A stretch of DNA of 64,000 nucleotides from an uncultured Acidobacteriota bacterium (GCA_902825945.1 CADECY010000032.1:1-64000), one strand, 5' to 3'. Shown: positions 8,183 to 17,620, numbered from the stretch's first letter. The notes: generated from the sequence alone by a model not told the origin. Numbers and translations are program-made.

Positions 8183-11100
8183 CATGATCGATCGCGCACT
8201 GCTGCGCGGCTTCGCCGACGAAGTCCGGGACTATGTTCCGCAGGTGCGGGAAGCACTGGAAACGCTGCTGGCCGACCCCAGCCGCCTGGATGTGCTCGAA
8301 GAGGCGCACCGCCTGGCGCACAGTGTCAAGGGCGCTGCTTCCATGGTCGGTCTGCCGGCGCTCAGCCACGTGGCATGGATGGAAGAGAGCCTGATCGAAG
8401 AACTCGCCGGGCGGGCGCTCGAATGGAACTCGCACACCGCGCACATCCTGTCGAACGGCATTGCTTCCATGCATCAGTACCTGGAGCAGGTGCTCGCGGG
8501 CTCGCCGGAGGCACGGAAGACTCTCGAACGGGTGCTCACTTCGTTCCGGCGCCTTCGACACGAACCCGAAGCCGGAGATGCCGCCGCCATCGAAGCGCTC
8601 ATGGGTTCCGGGGAAGAGCAGGCTGAGCCGCCGGCCCAGGTGGCACCGCCCCAACGCCTCGAGCGGATGGAAACCGAGGACGTCAACGATGTCCAACTGG
8701 ACCTGCTCGACACATTCCGGCAGGAAGCCGATGAGATCCTGCACAACACGGGTACTCTCCTGCGCCAGTTCGGGCAGGATGCGCGCAGCCTCGAGACCGT
8801 GCTCGCCGATGTGCGCCGCCACGTCCATACGCTGAAAGGCGCCGCCGCCAGCGTGGGTGTCAGGCCGGTGGCCCAGCTTTCGCACCGCATGGAAGACCTT
8901 CTGGATCTGCTCCGCGAAGGCGAGGTCGAGTACTCCGATGAAATCCGCGCGCTGCTGTTCGCAACCTTCGATTGCCTGACCGATCTCGCATCCGGTTCGG
9001 CCGAATCCGCCTCTCCGGAGCAGTTGAGCCAACTGTATGCCCGTTACGCCGCGATTCTGCCGGCTTCCGCGCCCAGGACCCCGCCGTCACCGCTCTCCGA
9101 GCCGAGCGTGGATCTGATCGACGCCTTCCGGATGGAAGCGGAGGAGAATCTTCGTGCCGTGGGCACGCTGCTGCGCTCCGTCGAGCGGACGCCCGAAAGC
9201 CGTGAACCCTTCCGTGAAGTGCGCCGGATCATTCATACCGTCAAGGGCGCGGCCAACATGGTGGGCCTCGGAGAAGCCGCCGGGCTCGCGCATGGACTCG
9301 AGGATCTGCTGGAACGGGCAGCCGCGGCCGAAGGCCCGGTGACCGGCACCGAACTGGCCCCGCTATTCGAAATGACGGATGTGCTGGGCGATCTGCTCAG
9401 TGGCGCGATCCTGAACGGCGCGCCGTCCACGGAACAGAAAACAGCCGGTCTGGGCGAAGAGCAGGCGTTCGATGTGCCCGGCGGCGCCGGTGCCGGCGAA
9501 GCCGTGGCGCTGCCGGCCAAGGCCTCACAGTACGTCCGTATCCCGATCGAACGGCTCGACGCGCTCGTTCGGCTCGTCAGCGAACTCGTGGTGAACCGGT
9601 CCACTTTCGAACAACACCTGGCTGCGTACTCGAGGGAAGTGGGCGAACTCGGGCTGAGTGTCGATCGCCTGCGTCGAGTCGCGGGAGGGCTCGATTCCGG
9701 CTTCGAGGTCGGGTCCTTCCAGGGCAACTTCGGCCAGCTCTCGGTCCGTGCCGTTGGCGGAGCGGCATCCGACAAGCGGGCCGACTTCGACGCGCTGGAG
9801 TTCGACCGCTATACCAACGTCCACCTGCTCGCGCGAGACCTCGCCGAGACCTCGTCGGATATCGGTTCGGCGGCAGGCGAGTTGAGTCACCGCATCTCCG
9901 ACTTCGACAGCTATCTGAATCGTCTGAGCCTGCTCACCGGCGACCTGCAGGACCGGCTGATGCGCCTCCGGATGGTGCCGATGGCGAGTTTGGCCACCCG
10001 GCTGCACCGCACGGTGCGTACCACCGCCGAGAAGAACGGCAAACACGTCGAACTCGTTCTCGAAGGTGAGAACGTCGAACTCGACAAGAGCGTGATCGAA
10101 GAGATCGCGGGTCCGCTCGAGCACCTGCTGCGGAACGCCGTCGACCACGGCATCGAATCGGAGTCGCTGCGCCGCATCATCGGCAAGAATCCGCGCGGGC
10201 AGATCACCGTCAGCGCCCGGAACGAGGGCACGCAGGTGGTGCTTCGCGTCCGCGACGACGGGGCGGGCATGGATGCCGAGACGCTGCGCTCGGCCGCTGT
10301 GCGCCTGGGAATCGTGACGGCGGAGCGGGCGGCGGCGATGGATGACGCCGATCTTTGCGACCTGATCTTCGAACCCGGATTCACAACCTCGCGAACCGTG
10401 AGCGAAACCTCGGGCCGCGGCGTCGGCATGGACGTCGTGCGCACTGCGGTACGCAAGCTCGAAGGAACGTTGCGCGTCGAGACTGATACCGGTTCGGGAA
10501 CGGTCTTCACCATCCGGCTGCCGATGACGCTCGCGATTCTGCGCGTGCTGCTCGTGAAGGCGTGTGGAGAAACGTTCGCCGTGCCCCTGGGCGTGGTCTC
10601 GCAAATCCGCCGCATCGAGCCCAAACAGCTCGAGCGGATCGGAAACCGCACGGTGCTGCGAATCGACGGCGGGGTGATCCCGGCCGCGCATCTCGGCGAA
10701 GTGCTCGACCTCAAGGCACCGCAGGATCAGAGCGTGCGCCGGCTTCCGGTGATGGTTCTCGATCTTGCGGAGCAGAAGCTCGCGATCGCCGTGGATCAAC
10801 TGGTTGAAGCACGCGAAGTCGTGGTCAAGAACCTCGGGGCCACGCTGCGCAAGGCGCCATTCGTCAGCGGCGCGACCCTGATGGGCGACGGCTCGGTGGT
10901 CCTCATTCTGAATCCGTCGGAATTGCTGCCGGGAGTCGAGTCTGCTGGGCCAGGCAATCGCCTCACGCGTGCCGCTCCGGTGCAAACCAGACGCGCGCTC
11001 GAAGTAATGGTCGTGGACGATTCGGTCAGTGTCCGCCGCGTGCTCACCAACCTGGTGCGCAACCACGGCTGGAATCCCACCGCCGCTCGCGACGGCCAGG

Positions 11101-11384
11101 AAGCGCTCGAGATGCTCCAGCGCGGATACACGCCCGACGTCATTCTGCTTGACATCGAAATGCCCCGCATGGACGGGTACGAGTTGACGTCGAGCATCCG
11201 CTCCACGCCCACGTTGCGCGAACTTCCGATCGTGATGCTCACGTCGCGGTCAGGCGAAAAGCACCGCAAGAAGGCGTTTGATCTCGGGGTGACCGACTAT
11301 CTGGTGAAGCCTTATCAGGAAGAAACGCTGATCGCCGTGGTCCGGCGCGTCGTGCGTGAGTCGAGAGAGGCGGTTGCCGGATGA
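8172..11384 (+). CDS. cheA: Hybrid chemotaxis histidine kinase CheA with three Hpt domains and C-terminal receiver (ChpA/PilL-like)
   Basis: This 1070-residue kinase of the Pil-Chp type has three histidine phosphotransfer domains, with acceptor residues His50, His219 and His355, each in an H-S/T-V/L-KGAA motif. A dimerisation region lies at about 455-600 and the ATPase at about 600-785: N box HLLRNAVDHG, G1 VRDDGAGMD, F box FEPGFTTS, G2 SGRGVGMD. The CheW-like regulatory domain is at about 787-925, and the receiver domain from about 945 has Asp994 as acceptor (LLDIEMP) and Lys1046 (LVKPY). All catalytic motifs are intact. Three Hpt domains are fewer than the Pseudomonas ChpA set but more than classic CheA. 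It overlaps cheR by 11 bp and cheB by 4 bp, so it is translationally coupled. Confidence 0.93.
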   Translation: MPNNMIDRALLRGFADEVRDYVPQVREALETLLADPSRLDVLEEAHRLAHSVKGAASMVGLPALSHVAWMEESLIEELAGRALEWNSHTAHILSNGIASMHQYLEQVLAGSPEARKTLERVLTSFRRLRHEPEAGDAAAIEALMGSGEEQAEPPAQVAPPQRLERMETEDVNDVQLDLLDTFRQEADEILHNTGTLLRQFGQDARSLETVLADVRRHVHTLKGAAASVGVRPVAQLSHRMEDLLDLLREGEVEYSDEIRALLFATFDCLTDLASGSAESASPEQLSQLYARYAAILPASAPRTPPSPLSEPSVDLIDAFRMEAEENLRAVGTLLRSVERTPESREPFREVRRIIHTVKGAANMVGLGEAAGLAHGLEDLLERAAAAEGPVTGTELAPLFEMTDVLGDLLSGAILNGAPSTEQKTAGLGEEQAFDVPGGAGAGEAVALPAKASQYVRIPIERLDALVRLVSELVVNRSTFEQHLAAYSREVGELGLSVDRLRRVAGGLDSGFEVGSFQGNFGQLSVRAVGGAASDKRADFDALEFDRYTNVHLLARDLAETSSDIGSAAGELSHRISDFDSYLNRLSLLTGDLQDRLMRLRMVPMASLATRLHRTVRTTAEKNGKHVELVLEGENVELDKSVIEEIAGPLEHLLRNAVDHGIESESLRRIIGKNPRGQITVSARNEGTQVVLRVRDDGAGMDAETLRSAAVRLGIVTAERAAAMDDADLCDLIFEPGFTTSRTVSETSGRGVGMDVVRTAVRKLEGTLRVETDTGSGTVFTIRLPMTLAILRVLLVKACGETFAVPLGVVSQIRRIEPKQLERIGNRTVLRIDGGVIPAAHLGEVLDLKAPQDQSVRRLPVMVLDLAEQKLAIAVDQLVEAREVVVKNLGATLRKAPFVSGATLMGDGSVVLILNPSELLPGVESAGPGNRLTRAAPVQTRRALEVMVVDDSVSVRRVLTNLVRNHGWNPTAARDGQEALEMLQRGYTPDVILLDIEMPRMDGYELTSSIRSTPTLRELPIVMLTSRSGEKHRKKAFDLGVTDYLVKPYQEETLIAVVRRVVRESREAVAG

Positions 11385-12475
11385 CCCGAGTACTGATCGT
11401 CGACGACTCGCCATTCGTGTGCCGGCTGCTGGCGAGCTATTTCCAGTCCGAGTCCGGGCTGGAGGTCGCTGGCATCGCGCATGGAGGTCGGGAAGCCGTC
11501 GCGAAGGTTCGCGACCTCAGGCCGGACGTGGTGACGATGGACCTGGACATGCCGGGTGTGGACGGGCTGCAGGCGGTGCGACAGATCATGACGGAGAGTC
11601 CCGTTCCGGTCCTGGTGGTCAGTGGCGTCAGCGGATCGGCGGCGACGCGGACCCTTCAGGCGCTCGACTACGGAGCCGTGGACTTCATTCTGAAGTACAC
11701 ACCCGGCATCAACACCGATGCGGTGGCGCTGCGAAAGGAGATCCTCGCGAAGGTCCGTGCTGGGGCGCAAACCCGCGTGGTGCGGCTGCTTGGCCATCGC
11801 GACTCGTTTCCTCACCCGCCACCTCCCAAGTTCGACAAGGAGCTGATCGACCGCTTTGAGACACAGCAATCGTCTGCTACGCCTTCGTCGATCATCATCA
11901 TCGGCGCTTCGACTGGTGGCCCGCTGGCGTTGCGTGAACTTCTTTCCGAGCTGCCCGCCCAAATGCCGGCGGCGTTTCTGATCGTTCAGCATCTGCCCCG
12001 TAATTTCACCGCCGCGCTCGCCGCTCAATTGCGGCGATACTGCGGTCTCGAGGTCCGTGAGGCCGAAGACGGCGACACGCTGCATGCGGGTTTGGTGCTG
12101 GTGGCTCCCGGCGGCTATCACCTGCTGGCGCGGCCGTCGATGCGGGTGGCGGTCCAGACCGGGCCGGAGGTGGACGGACACTGTCCATCGATCGACGTGA
12201 CCATGGAGTCCGCCGCGTTTTCATACGGCAGCCGGGTGACGGGAGTCGTACTCACGGGAATGGGAGAAGACGGAACGAAGGGCCTGCGCGCGATCCGGTC
12301 GAAGGGCGGAGTGGCATACGCGCAGGAGCCGGACTCTTGCGTGGTGAACGGCATGCCGCAGAGTGCCGTTGACGCCGGACTCGTCGAACACCTCGGAACG
12401 CCCGCCGAGATCGGCCGGATGCTGGCCACCACCTTCAAGACGGGCGAACGGAGGGTTTATGCCGCAGCTAATTGA
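11381..12475 (+). CDS. cheB: CheB protein-glutamate methylesterase
   Basis: This 364-residue enzyme removes receptor methyl groups. An N-terminal receiver domain (Asp54 acceptor, TMDLDMPGVDG) is joined by a linker to a methylesterase domain with the catalytic triad Ser177 (GASTGG), His204 (QHLPRNF) and Asp297 (GMGEDGTKG). It overlaps the cheA stop by 4 bp (ATGA). With cheR it closes the adaptation loop for the receptor at 4857. Length and architecture are standard. Confidence 0.94.
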   Translation: MTRVLIVDDSPFVCRLLASYFQSESGLEVAGIAHGGREAVAKVRDLRPDVVTMDLDMPGVDGLQAVRQIMTESPVPVLVVSGVSGSAATRTLQALDYGAVDFILKYTPGINTDAVALRKEILAKVRAGAQTRVVRLLGHRDSFPHPPPPKFDKELIDRFETQQSSATPSSIIIIGASTGGPLALRELLSELPAQMPAAFLIVQHLPRNFTAALAAQLRRYCGLEVREAEDGDTLHAGLVLVAPGGYHLLARPSMRVAVQTGPEVDGHCPSIDVTMESAAFSYGSRVTGVVLTGMGEDGTKGLRAIRSKGGVAYAQEPDSCVVNGMPQSAVDAGLVEHLGTPAEIGRMLATTFKTGERRVYAAAN

Positions 12476-13439
12476 GAGCGAGGCCGTCCGGGACGCCAGG
12501 ACCACGGAGACGACGCTTTGGTTGCGGTGTCAGTCCGGCGCCATTACCAGCCTGATCGCGCACTCTGGCGTGAGTTCGATCCACCGCCGTGAGCAGTGGG
12601 AACCGGTCACTGGAGAATCCACGCTGGCCGGATGGCTCACGGTTGCGGGTTCCCGGATTCCGGTGTACCACTTGGCGGCGCTGCTCGGGCAACCGTGGAC
12701 CCAACAACCGAAGTCCGCGCTGCGGGTACGGACCTCTGGACCGCAATTCGCAGTGGGCGTCGATAGCCTGTCGCGGCTGAGCCTGGCTGCCGGTACGCGG
12801 CACGCGGTGTTGCCATGGGTGCTGCGGAAAAGCGTCCGCAACGCCGTCGCGGCGATCGCGAACACAGGGCAAGGCTTGGCGTTCTGCCTCGATGTGGAGT
12901 TGCTGAACCAGGAAGCCGGGGAAAGCGCGCCAATGGCCGCGGTGCCGGCGCGACTACCGGGAGCCATGATTGCGCAGGGTCCCGCCGCGGCCGTGACTCC
13001 GGGCGCCGTCGGCAAGCTCCTGGCGTTCCACCTTCCCGCGCCGCTGGCGGAAGGGGCGACTCCGTTGATCGGTCTCAGTTTCCTGCAGGTTCTGGAAGTG
13101 GCGGAGAGCCTGCCCTACCTGACGCTGCCGGGAAGCCCGGCGGAAACGCCCGGGTTGGTATGGTGGCGCGATCACGCGGTGCCTTTCGTGGACCTGACCT
13201 ATTGTCTCGGAGGAGAAAAAACGCCGTATCGCGGGGAGACGATTCTGGTCGCGCGCGGCTCGCGGTCGGCGGACGCGCTCGCGATCGCGGTGGGCGACGA
13301 AGTGAGTGGCATGTCGATGACGGTTGCCTGTTCAGCGTGCGCCGAACCGTTTCAGCCGCGTCTGGACTGCCTCCGGGGAGAATTCGACCTCGGTTGGGAA
13401 CGTCTGCTAATTCCGGATCTCGACAAGTTTTTCGCATGA
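12459..13439 (+). CDS. Tandem CheW-like protein
   Basis: This 326-residue protein looks like two diverged CheW folds in a row. The first is at about 10-155, beginning TTLWLRCQSGAITSLIAHS and containing GWLTVAGSRIPVYHLAALLG. The second is at about 185-326, beginning LLAFHLPAPLAEGATPLIG and containing LVWWRDHAVPFVDLTYCLG. Both keep the CheW pattern of a specificity strand followed by an inspected-and-restored surface segment, but sequence identity to canonical CheW is low. The ATG at 12459 is preferred over an upstream frame opening at 12363. It has GGAGGG immediately before it and overlaps cheB by 17 bp. It is probably a second coupling protein or a competitor of the PilI-like protein at 3647, which is inference from fold and position. 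Confidence 0.7.
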   Translation: MPQLIESEAVRDARTTETTLWLRCQSGAITSLIAHSGVSSIHRREQWEPVTGESTLAGWLTVAGSRIPVYHLAALLGQPWTQQPKSALRVRTSGPQFAVGVDSLSRLSLAAGTRHAVLPWVLRKSVRNAVAAIANTGQGLAFCLDVELLNQEAGESAPMAAVPARLPGAMIAQGPAAAVTPGAVGKLLAFHLPAPLAEGATPLIGLSFLQVLEVAESLPYLTLPGSPAETPGLVWWRDHAVPFVDLTYCLGGEKTPYRGETILVARGSRSADALAIAVGDEVSGMSMTVACSACAEPFQPRLDCLRGEFDLGWERLLIPDLDKFFA

Positions 13440-13622
13440 GGTGATCATTCCCGGCTGCTAGCCAACTTCCCGTGAGCCATGACCACGATCCGTCCTGGCC
13501 CGGCGGATTTCAGCCGCAACAACCAAGGGCAAGGGACCGCCAGCGCGGGACCAATCGAAAAGAGCAGCGAGAATGCCTCGTTCGCACCCGACCGCTGCCG
13601 ATGAGACTTCAGGAGAGAGAGT

Positions 13623-14729
13623 ATGTTCACTGCCCGTGTAGCGATGGCCGCGAGCCTTAGCTTGGCGGCGTTGGCCCAAGAAGCCGCCCCGCCTCAAAAT
13701 TCACAACAAGCCGCCGCTCCCGCCGACTATTGGCATTCGATGAAATACAGCGGCATCTTCGACGTCTACGGCGCGAAGAGTTTCAACAATCCCGGTTCCA
13801 AGGTCAACAGCCTCCGGAATTTCGACGTGAAGGCGAACCGGCCCGACATCAACATGGCGCGCTTTTCGATCGCTCACGACGCTGAACCGATCGGGTTCCG
13901 CGTCGATTTCGCCGCTGGCCGCGCCACGCAGATCATTCACGGCGCCGAACAGGGCGGCCGCGCGTGGCAGTACATCCAGCAGGCGTATGTGAGCGCGAAG
14001 CCATTCAAGGGTTCGGGCTTCCAGTTGGACTTCGGCAAGTTCTACACGGCAGCCGGCGCCGAAGTGACCGAGACGCATCTGAACTGGAACTATTCGCGGG
14101 CGTTGCTCTACGCAAACGGTCCGTACTACCACTTCGGCGTTCGCGCCACCACTCCCGTGAATAAGTACTGGACAGTGGGCGGGCAACTGCTCAACGGCTG
14201 GAATAACGTGAAGGACAACAACACGGGCAAGACAGTCGGCCTGACGTCGGCGCTTTCGCTCGGCAAGGTGACCGTCGCGAACGCCGTTTACCTGGGTCCG
14301 GAGAAGACCGACACCAATGAAGAATGGCGCAACTTCTATGACACGGTCGTGATCGTCAACTGGAACAAAAAGGTCAGCTCATACGTGAACTTCGACTACG
14401 GCGTGGACAAGAACCGTGTGCTCGGCGACAACTCCTTCTGGGGCATCGGCGTGGCAACGCGTGTGGCGGTGACGGACAAGATCGCGATCGCGCCGCGCTT
14501 CGAAGTCTATGATGACCAGCACGGATTCATCACCGGAACGCAGCAGCGGCTGAACGAGTTCACCATCACGGGTGAGTACAAGTTCCGCGAAGGCGTCATT
14601 TCCCGGCTGGAATACCGGCGTGACTCGTCGGACGCGCCGTTCTTTACGCGTGGGGCGTCGCCGGCTTCTGCGAAGGCTCAGACCACCCTCTTGCTGGGTT
14701 TTGTGTTCTACTTCGACGTGAAGCGGTAG
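13623..14729 (+). CDS. Outer-membrane beta-barrel protein, porin-like
   Basis: This 368-residue secreted protein has a short signal peptide (about 1-18, ending SLAALAQ). The body is a long run of alternating-polarity strands such as VDFAAGRATQIIH, TVGGQLLNGWNNVKDNNTG and ISRLEYRRDSSDAPFF, and it ends in the aromatic-rich LLLGFVFYFDVKR typical of outer-membrane barrels. It matches the general character of the putative beta-barrel porin-2/OmpL-like family. A good ribosome-binding site (AGGAGAGAG) precedes the ATG. It lies 183 bp after the chemosensory operon and is followed by its own terminator, so it is probably a single transcript. The solute is unknown. Confidence 0.8.
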   Translation: MFTARVAMAASLSLAALAQEAAPPQNSQQAAAPADYWHSMKYSGIFDVYGAKSFNNPGSKVNSLRNFDVKANRPDINMARFSIAHDAEPIGFRVDFAAGRATQIIHGAEQGGRAWQYIQQAYVSAKPFKGSGFQLDFGKFYTAAGAEVTETHLNWNYSRALLYANGPYYHFGVRATTPVNKYWTVGGQLLNGWNNVKDNNTGKTVGLTSALSLGKVTVANAVYLGPEKTDTNEEWRNFYDTVVIVNWNKKVSSYVNFDYGVDKNRVLGDNSFWGIGVATRVAVTDKIAIAPRFEVYDDQHGFITGTQQRLNEFTITGEYKFREGVISRLEYRRDSSDAPFFTRGASPASAKAQTTLLLGFVFYFDVKR

Positions 14730-14749
14730 TTCGGACGGTTGGTTTCGAG

Positions 14750-14773
14750 GCCCCCAGGATTCGTCCTGGGGGC
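14750..14773. terminator. Rho-independent terminator, probably bidirectional
   Basis: A perfect 10-bp stem, GCCCCCAGGA paired with TCCTGGGGGC, encloses the stable tetraloop TTCG. The downstream plus-strand side reads TTCGTGCTTTT. It lies between the convergent barrel gene (ends 14729) and the DUF4276 gene (stop at 14784) and can serve both. Confidence 0.8.
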
Positions 14774-14783
14774 TTCGTGCTTT

Positions 14784-15470
14784 TCAAAACTGTGGCAGAC
14801 TTTCGAGCTTCTCGAGCCAGGTGTTGAAGTGAGGACACGCGTCGCGGATCGCCGGGAGACCGATCGCCGTGATTCCCCGGACTCCCATCAGCGGCTTTTC
14901 GTAGCGCTCAATGAGGCCGAGGATGCGCTTGCTCGGAGCGGTTTCGGGAGAGTCGTCGATCTCCTCCGGAGTCGAAAAGCAGTCGCGGATCTTTTGTAGC
15001 GCGGGAGCGACTCCGCGCTCGCCCATGGCACTGGCGAAAGCCGCGCAGTCACTGAACAAGAGCGCCTCGAACTCGTGCATCAGGATGAACGGTATGAATC
15101 GATCGCTCCAGAATTTGGGACCCATTTCCTCGGCAAGGTCGGCAAGCAGAGCGGACTCGACGGCGCTTGCGCGCTCCTGGGCGGACCGATGCAGTGCAGC
15201 ATCTTGCCGCCCGGGCCAGGCTGTAGGAAGCGCGTAGTAGTCGACCATCGTGGTCGCGATCAGTCCGGAGTCGCCCCGCAAATGGTGGACGATCTCCTTC
15301 TTCACACTCGACCAGGCTTTGATGCCGCCGCGCTTCTCACGCTGGCGGGCGCTGCCCACCAAGCGGGCTTCCACCGAGTGGTAGCCTTGCACGGCAAGAT
15401 GGTCTCGAAGTACGCCCTTTACGAAGCGCTCCTCCGTCTGGCCTTCGACGTGGATCAGGAGTCTTGCCAT
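14784..15470 (-). CDS. DUF4276 family protein, TOPRIM-like partner of the adjacent ATPase
   Basis: This 228-residue protein begins MARLLIHVEGQTEERF. The EGxTEE segment at residues 9-14 resembles the first acidic motif of TOPRIM nucleases. DYYALP near residue 80 and HEFEALLFSD near residue 135 supply further conserved acidic positions typical of DUF4276. The ATG at 15470 lies 1 bp after the stop of the ATPase gene, so the two are surely co-translated. An upstream frame opening at 15605 lies inside the ATPase and is rejected. Pairs of an SMC/OLD-type ATPase with a separate TOPRIM-like protein occur in anti-phage modules. A defence role here is inference. The TOPRIM assignment rests on motif reading only. 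Confidence 0.72.
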   Translation of the reverse strand: MARLLIHVEGQTEERFVKGVLRDHLAVQGYHSVEARLVGSARQREKRGGIKAWSSVKKEIVHHLRGDSGLIATTMVDYYALPTAWPGRQDAALHRSAQERASAVESALLADLAEEMGPKFWSDRFIPFILMHEFEALLFSDCAAFASAMGERGVAPALQKIRDCFSTPEEIDDSPETAPSKRILGLIERYEKPLMGVRGITAIGLPAIRDACPHFNTWLEKLESLPQF

Positions 15471-15471
15471 G

Positions 15472-16575
15472 TCACGGCCGGCCGCCGAGTTCGTTCTTTT
15501 CCCAAAGCTGACCGAGGCTGAAGTCCTCGAGCCAGGCGCGGAGCGGCGCTGACTCCAAGCGGCGGAGCTTCGTTGCGCCGTCCACCAACTCGGCCACGAC
15601 CACATCCTCGGGGTCGAAGTAGTCGATCAGGAGCGGGGATTGGGTCGAGACGATCATCTGGACATTCTTCGATGCCTGCCGGATCAAGGACGCCAAGAGC
15701 CCGATGGCGAAGGGATGCAGCCCGAGCTCCGGCTCATCCAGCAGAATCACGAATGGCAGCAACTCTGGTGGTTGCAGCAGGAGGGTTGCGATCGCCATGA
15801 ACCGGAGCGTACCGTCGGACAGCGATGCAACGTCGAAGTACTGATCATCGGACCTGTGCTTCCACTCGAGCCTCACCTCGTCTGGCTTCAGTGCGAGGGG
15901 TTCGATCTGAAAATCGAGAAAAAACGGAGCGACTTGGCGTACGGCTGAAACGACATCGTTGTATGCGCTCAGGTGTTTCTTGCGAAGCCGGTAGAGGAAC
16001 GAAGCTAGGTTTCTCCCGTCAGGCCGAAGCGACCGGTTGTCGTCGATTCGGGATTGGAGGCGCAGAGGAGAGGAGGCGCTCGTGTCGTGAAAGTGATAGA
16101 CCGAACATCGTTGCAGCAGAAGCCGCACCCACGCTGGAATCGTCTTTTGAGAGAACTCTGCTGAAATCCCGGCCTCGCCATCGGATCCTCGCAAGAGCAA
16201 GGAGATGCCCTTGTCATACGCGGCGCCTTTGAAGCCTGCCCACTCCTCTTTCGGAGCCAACTCATCCGCAACTGTGGGCACAAGCAAAATCCGGTAGCCG
16301 TTCTTTCCTTTACGGAAGCTCAGTTCGAACTCCATCGTTTGGGTGCGCTTGCGGCCAAAATGGAGGAGGCGGCTCGCGCCGCCAGAGCGCGCGACACTCT
16401 CACGGAGCCGACCTTCACGGATCTGGCGCAAGAACTCAAACGCCCCAATGAAGTTCGACTTGCCCGAGCCATTGGCGCCGATCACGATGTTGATCGGCTT
16501 CACTGGAAACTTCTCGATGGAAGCAATGCTCCGGAAGCCTTTGATCGTGATGTACTCGAGAGCGTTCGGCCCCAT
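15472..16575 (-). CDS. AAA/SMC-like ATPase (AAA_21, RecF/OLD-type)
   Basis: This 367-residue ABC-type ATPase has a Walker A motif GANGSGKS at 33-40, the ABC signature SLSDGT at 251-256, Walker B ILLDEPE at 277-283 and an H-loop-like STQSP at 310-314. The middle (about 80-230) is a short lobe without long coiled coils, so it belongs to the small AAA_21/RecF-like class rather than full SMC. All nucleotide-binding motifs are intact. It starts 8 bp after the dehydrogenase stop, and its presumed ribosome-binding site overlaps that stop codon, so it is read from the dehydrogenase transcript. Its product probably couples ATP hydrolysis to control of the DUF4276 partner, by analogy with OLD-like systems. 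Confidence 0.85.
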   Translation of the reverse strand: MGPNALEYITIKGFRSIASIEKFPVKPINIVIGANGSGKSNFIGAFEFLRQIREGRLRESVARSGGASRLLHFGRKRTQTMEFELSFRKGKNGYRILLVPTVADELAPKEEWAGFKGAAYDKGISLLLRGSDGEAGISAEFSQKTIPAWVRLLLQRCSVYHFHDTSASSPLRLQSRIDDNRSLRPDGRNLASFLYRLRKKHLSAYNDVVSAVRQVAPFFLDFQIEPLALKPDEVRLEWKHRSDDQYFDVASLSDGTLRFMAIATLLLQPPELLPFVILLDEPELGLHPFAIGLLASLIRQASKNVQMIVSTQSPLLIDYFDPEDVVVAELVDGATKLRRLESAPLRAWLEDFSLGQLWEKNELGGRP

Positions 16576-16583
16576 GGCGCAAC

Positions 16584-17591
16584 CTACTTCAGCTTCGCGA
16601 TGATCGCGTCCGCGATCTCCGAAGTGGAAGCCTTCCCGCCGACATCCGGAGTCAGCGACTTCCCTTCCCGATACACCGCTTCGACCGCCTCTTGCAGCCT
16701 CGTCGCCGCGCTCAACTCCTGCAGATGCCGCAGCATCATCACCGACGACAGGATGAGCGCGGTCGGATTCGCCAGTCCGCGACCCGCGATATCGGGCGCG
16801 CTCCCGTGGACCGCTTCGAACACCGCGTGATTGTCGCCGATATTGGCGCCCGGCACAACGCCGAGTCCACCGACGAGTCCCGCCGCGAGGTCCGACATGA
16901 TGTCGCCGTACAGGTTCGGCATCACCAAAACGTCGAACTGCATGGGCTTTGACACCATCTGCATCGAGGCGTTATCGACGATCAGTTCGTTGTAGGCGAT
17001 CTCGGGATACTCGGCGGCCACTTCGCGGCAACAGCGCAGGAAGAGTCCGTCGCTGAGCTTCATGATGTTCGCCTTGTGCACCGACGTGACTTTCTTGCGG
17101 TGATGGAAACGCGCGTATTCGAATGCCGATCGCGCGATCCGCGCCGATGCCTTGCGTGTGATCACCTTGAGGCTCGTCACCACGTCGTTCACCACTTCGT
17201 GCTCGATGCCGGCGTAGAGATCCTCCGTGTTCTCACGAAAGATGACCATGTCGAGCGAAAGGTCGGCGAAGCGCGTGTTCAATCCGGGAATCGTGCGGAC
17301 CGGGCGAACGTTCGCGTAAAGGTCGAACTTCTTGCGCAGGCCGACGTTGACGCTCTGAAATCCGCCGCCCACGGGCGTGGTGACGGGCCCCTTCAGCCCG
17401 ACGCGGGTCCGCTCGATCGAGTCGATCACCGGTTTCGGAATCGACTGCCCCGTCTCCCGAATGAGCCGCTCGTTCAGTTCGACCCGCTCCCAATCGATCT
17501 CGACGCCTGTGGCGGCGAGTACCTTCCCCGTTGCTTCGGCAACCTCTGGTCCAATCCCGTCTCCCGGGATCAACGTCACGCGATGAGCCAT
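16584..17591 (-). CDS. NAD-type isocitrate/isopropylmalate dehydrogenase family protein, likely isocitrate dehydrogenase
   Basis: This 335-residue decarboxylating dehydrogenase of the beta-hydroxyacid type starts with the family hallmark VTLIPGDGIGPEV. The substrate-phosphate loop reads FQSVNVGLRKKFDLYANVRPV, as in NAD-dependent isocitrate dehydrogenases of the IDH3 kind rather than 3-isopropylmalate dehydrogenase. VHKANIMK and DVLVMPNLYGDIMSDLAAG supply the catalytic Lys and the metal-binding Asp residues, and GSAPDIAG the cofactor loop. Absence of leu genes nearby also favours isocitrate. It is divergent from purH with only 29 bp between start codons, so the promoters overlap. It is the first gene of an operon that continues into the ATPase and DUF4276 genes. 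Confidence 0.85.
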   Translation of the reverse strand: MAHRVTLIPGDGIGPEVAEATGKVLAATGVEIDWERVELNERLIRETGQSIPKPVIDSIERTRVGLKGPVTTPVGGGFQSVNVGLRKKFDLYANVRPVRTIPGLNTRFADLSLDMVIFRENTEDLYAGIEHEVVNDVVTSLKVITRKASARIARSAFEYARFHHRKKVTSVHKANIMKLSDGLFLRCCREVAAEYPEIAYNELIVDNASMQMVSKPMQFDVLVMPNLYGDIMSDLAAGLVGGLGVVPGANIGDNHAVFEAVHGSAPDIAGRGLANPTALILSSVMMLRHLQELSAATRLQEAVEAVYREGKSLTPDVGGKASTSEIADAIIAKLK

Positions 17592-17620
17592 GAAATCTCA
17601 CTATGACACAATGAAAGCTC

